Of a stretch of DNA of 23,044 nucleotides, positions 21,998-23,044 are shown piece by piece. A model generated the notes under the pieces. The model saw only the letters and a program-made list of their open reading frames with translations, did not search any database and was not told the origin of the DNA. Source of the DNA: Pseudoselenomonas ruminantium. GTDB lineage: Bacteria; Bacillota; Negativicutes; Selenomonadales; Selenomonadaceae. Where the stretch lies: positions 6,906 through 29,949 of the forward strand of contig DFHU01000030.1 in assembly GCA_002373045.1 (NCBI GenBank), given 5' to 3'. A program made the position numbers and the translations under genes. Every line of letters begins with the position of its first letter. The stretch's first letter is position 1.

Positions 21998-23044
21998 CTA
22001 TTCCTTTCTGCCTGCACAGCCATAATATCTAAGGCCCAGCATGGTGATATCGTCCGATTGCGGTGCTGTGCCAGCATGCTGCCGAACAAATTCCCGCATT
22101 TTGGCCAAAATATCTTCAATGGACATATGGGGCAGGCCATTCAGCTTTTCCTTAATCTGTCTTTCGGTAAACTGTCTGCCCTGTTCGTCCATCGCCTCGG
22201 AAACACCATCAGTATAGAGATAGAGTGTATCCCCCGGCAAAAGGTCAACACTTTGCTGTGTATAAGGCAATTCCATCACGCCCAACATGCTGCATTTCTT
22301 TATGGGCAGGAATTCATAATGGTCATTTCTTCCCAACAGTGGCGGACAATGTCCACCGCTGACATAGGTAAAATGTCCGCTTTGCATATCCAATATACCG
22401 ACGAGAGCCGTCACGAACATAGCAGAATCATTATTGCGGCAAAGCTGCCGATTGGCATTTTCGATAGCTGCTGACAGTCTGTCCTGCATTTTTTCGCGTA
22501 AAATGCTGTTTTTTAGCACGGATTGGGATTTTGCCATAAAGAGCGCGGCTGGCACACCTTTGCCGGACACATCCGCAATCGTAATGACCAGATGATTTTC
22601 ATCGAGCAGATAAAAATCGTAAAAATCGCCGCCTACATTCATCGCCGCATCCATTGTCGCATAAATAGCAAATTCCTTATGCTCAGGAAAAGCCGGGAAA
22701 AGATTGGGCAGCATATCTTCCTGAATCCGTGCTGCTACGGATAGTTCTGTGCGAACGCGTTCCCGTTCGGCTGCAGCATTGGCCAGATTTTCCGTATACT
22801 CCTTCAGCGCCATGGTCATGTCATTGAAGCATACCGCCAAATGCTCGACTTCGTCACCAGTATGTATATCCAGTTTCTTGTCAAAATTACCTGCCGAAAT
22901 CTCTTTGGCACCATCCGCTAAGCGGCGAATCGGCTTGGACATACGACTGGCCATCCTGCCACTGCCATAAAAAACCAGCAGCAGAATGGGAATCAAAATG
23001 AGTCCTGCCCGCAGGAATAAATCATAAAAGGCCCGCTCCATGAC
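21998..23044 (-). CDS. SpoIIE/PP2C-type serine phosphatase with HAMP domain (5' end outside the window)
   Basis: The frame is open to the window edge, so the ATG at 23041 need not be the start; the N-terminal sensor part is probably outside. Counting from that ATG: a membrane helix (about 9-27), a HAMP domain (about 28-80, SKPIRRLADGAKEISAGNF), a short coiled coil (AAAERERVRTELSVAARIQE), and an RsbU/SpoIIE phosphatase domain to residue 340. Metal-binding and core motifs are GGDFYDFY (Asp139), IADVSGKGVPAALFMA (Asp157), YVSGGHCPPLL, LYLYTDGVSEAMD and QSDDITML. Such proteins dephosphorylate anti-sigma-factor antagonists in response to an extracellular signal. No antagonist or anti-sigma gene is in view. 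Confidence 0.92.
   Translation of the reverse strand, partial: VMERAFYDLFLRAGLILIPILLLVFYGSGRMASRMSKPIRRLADGAKEISAGNFDKKLDIHTGDEVEHLAVCFNDMTMALKEYTENLANAAAERERVRTELSVAARIQEDMLPNLFPAFPEHKEFAIYATMDAAMNVGGDFYDFYLLDENHLVITIADVSGKGVPAALFMAKSQSVLKNSILREKMQDRLSAAIENANRQLCRNNDSAMFVTALVGILDMQSGHFTYVSGGHCPPLLGRNDHYEFLPIKKCSMLGVMELPYTQQSVDLLPGDTLYLYTDGVSEAMDEQGRQFTERQIKEKLNGLPHMSIEDILAKMREFVRQHAGTAPQSDDITMLGLRYYGCAGRKE

Overview
The window looks like a chromosome segment from a diderm Firmicute of the Selenomonas type (Negativicutes). This is an inference. It rests on a TonB-dependent receptor fragment together with strong Gram-positive-style Shine-Dalgarno (SD) sites, a flagellin lysine-N-methylase and a tannase-like secreted esterase. 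Most genes are of balanced GC, but about 10.7-17.0 kb is strikingly AT-rich and reads as acquired DNA.

Region 1 (1-2.43 kb): a LysR regulator (3' end outside the window) is divergent from a secreted subtype-B tannase-like esterase. Two near-identical LysR boxes, 21 bp apart, sit upstream of a good promoter. Region 2 (2.43-6.51 kb): a minus-strand redox operon (SDR, nitroreductase, Dabb protein, iron-sulfur flavoprotein-type FMN reductase, and a chimeric flavodoxin/FMN-reductase relic). It is transcribed divergently from a second LysR gene through overlapping promoters. This cassette lies between the tannase gene and a 96-bp relic of the 3' end of a second tannase copy, which points to an old tandem duplication with later rearrangement. 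A strong hairpin terminator follows.

Region 3 (6.5-7.85 kb): an ArsR-type repressor, apparently leaderless, precedes a radical SAM protein. Matching inverted repeats (ATATC-N10-GATAT) lie in front of both genes. Region 4 (7.84-9.68 kb): a decayed large serine recombinase fused to a sodium:solute symporter fragment. The recombinase relic is studded with short palindromic insertions, several of which keep the frame open. A second recombinase relic at 17.08-17.56 kb carries the same repeats, one of them at a different position in the protein. This resembles the in-frame palindromic elements of Rickettsia and is the most unusual signal here.

Region 5 (9.68-16.95 kb): between the two recombinase relics lies a same-strand cluster of four genes: a 1489-residue repeat protein with SH3-like and beta-roll-like segments and no signal peptide; an exported transglutaminase-like protein; a small exported protein; and an exported C-type lectin plus CAP protein. 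It looks like an acquired surface or secretion locus. Region 6 (17.6-23.04 kb): a VanY-type D,D-carboxypeptidase, FliB, and the C-terminal part of a TonB receptor cut off by a TnpB-less IS200/IS605 relic that keeps an omega-RNA-like right end. These are followed by an orphan C-terminal coding relic, a small coiled-coil protein, a stand-alone LRAT-like protein, and a SpoIIE/PP2C phosphatase with HAMP that runs off the window.

I saw no rRNA, tRNA or CRISPR array. No intergenic stretch longer than 300 bases is unaccounted for.
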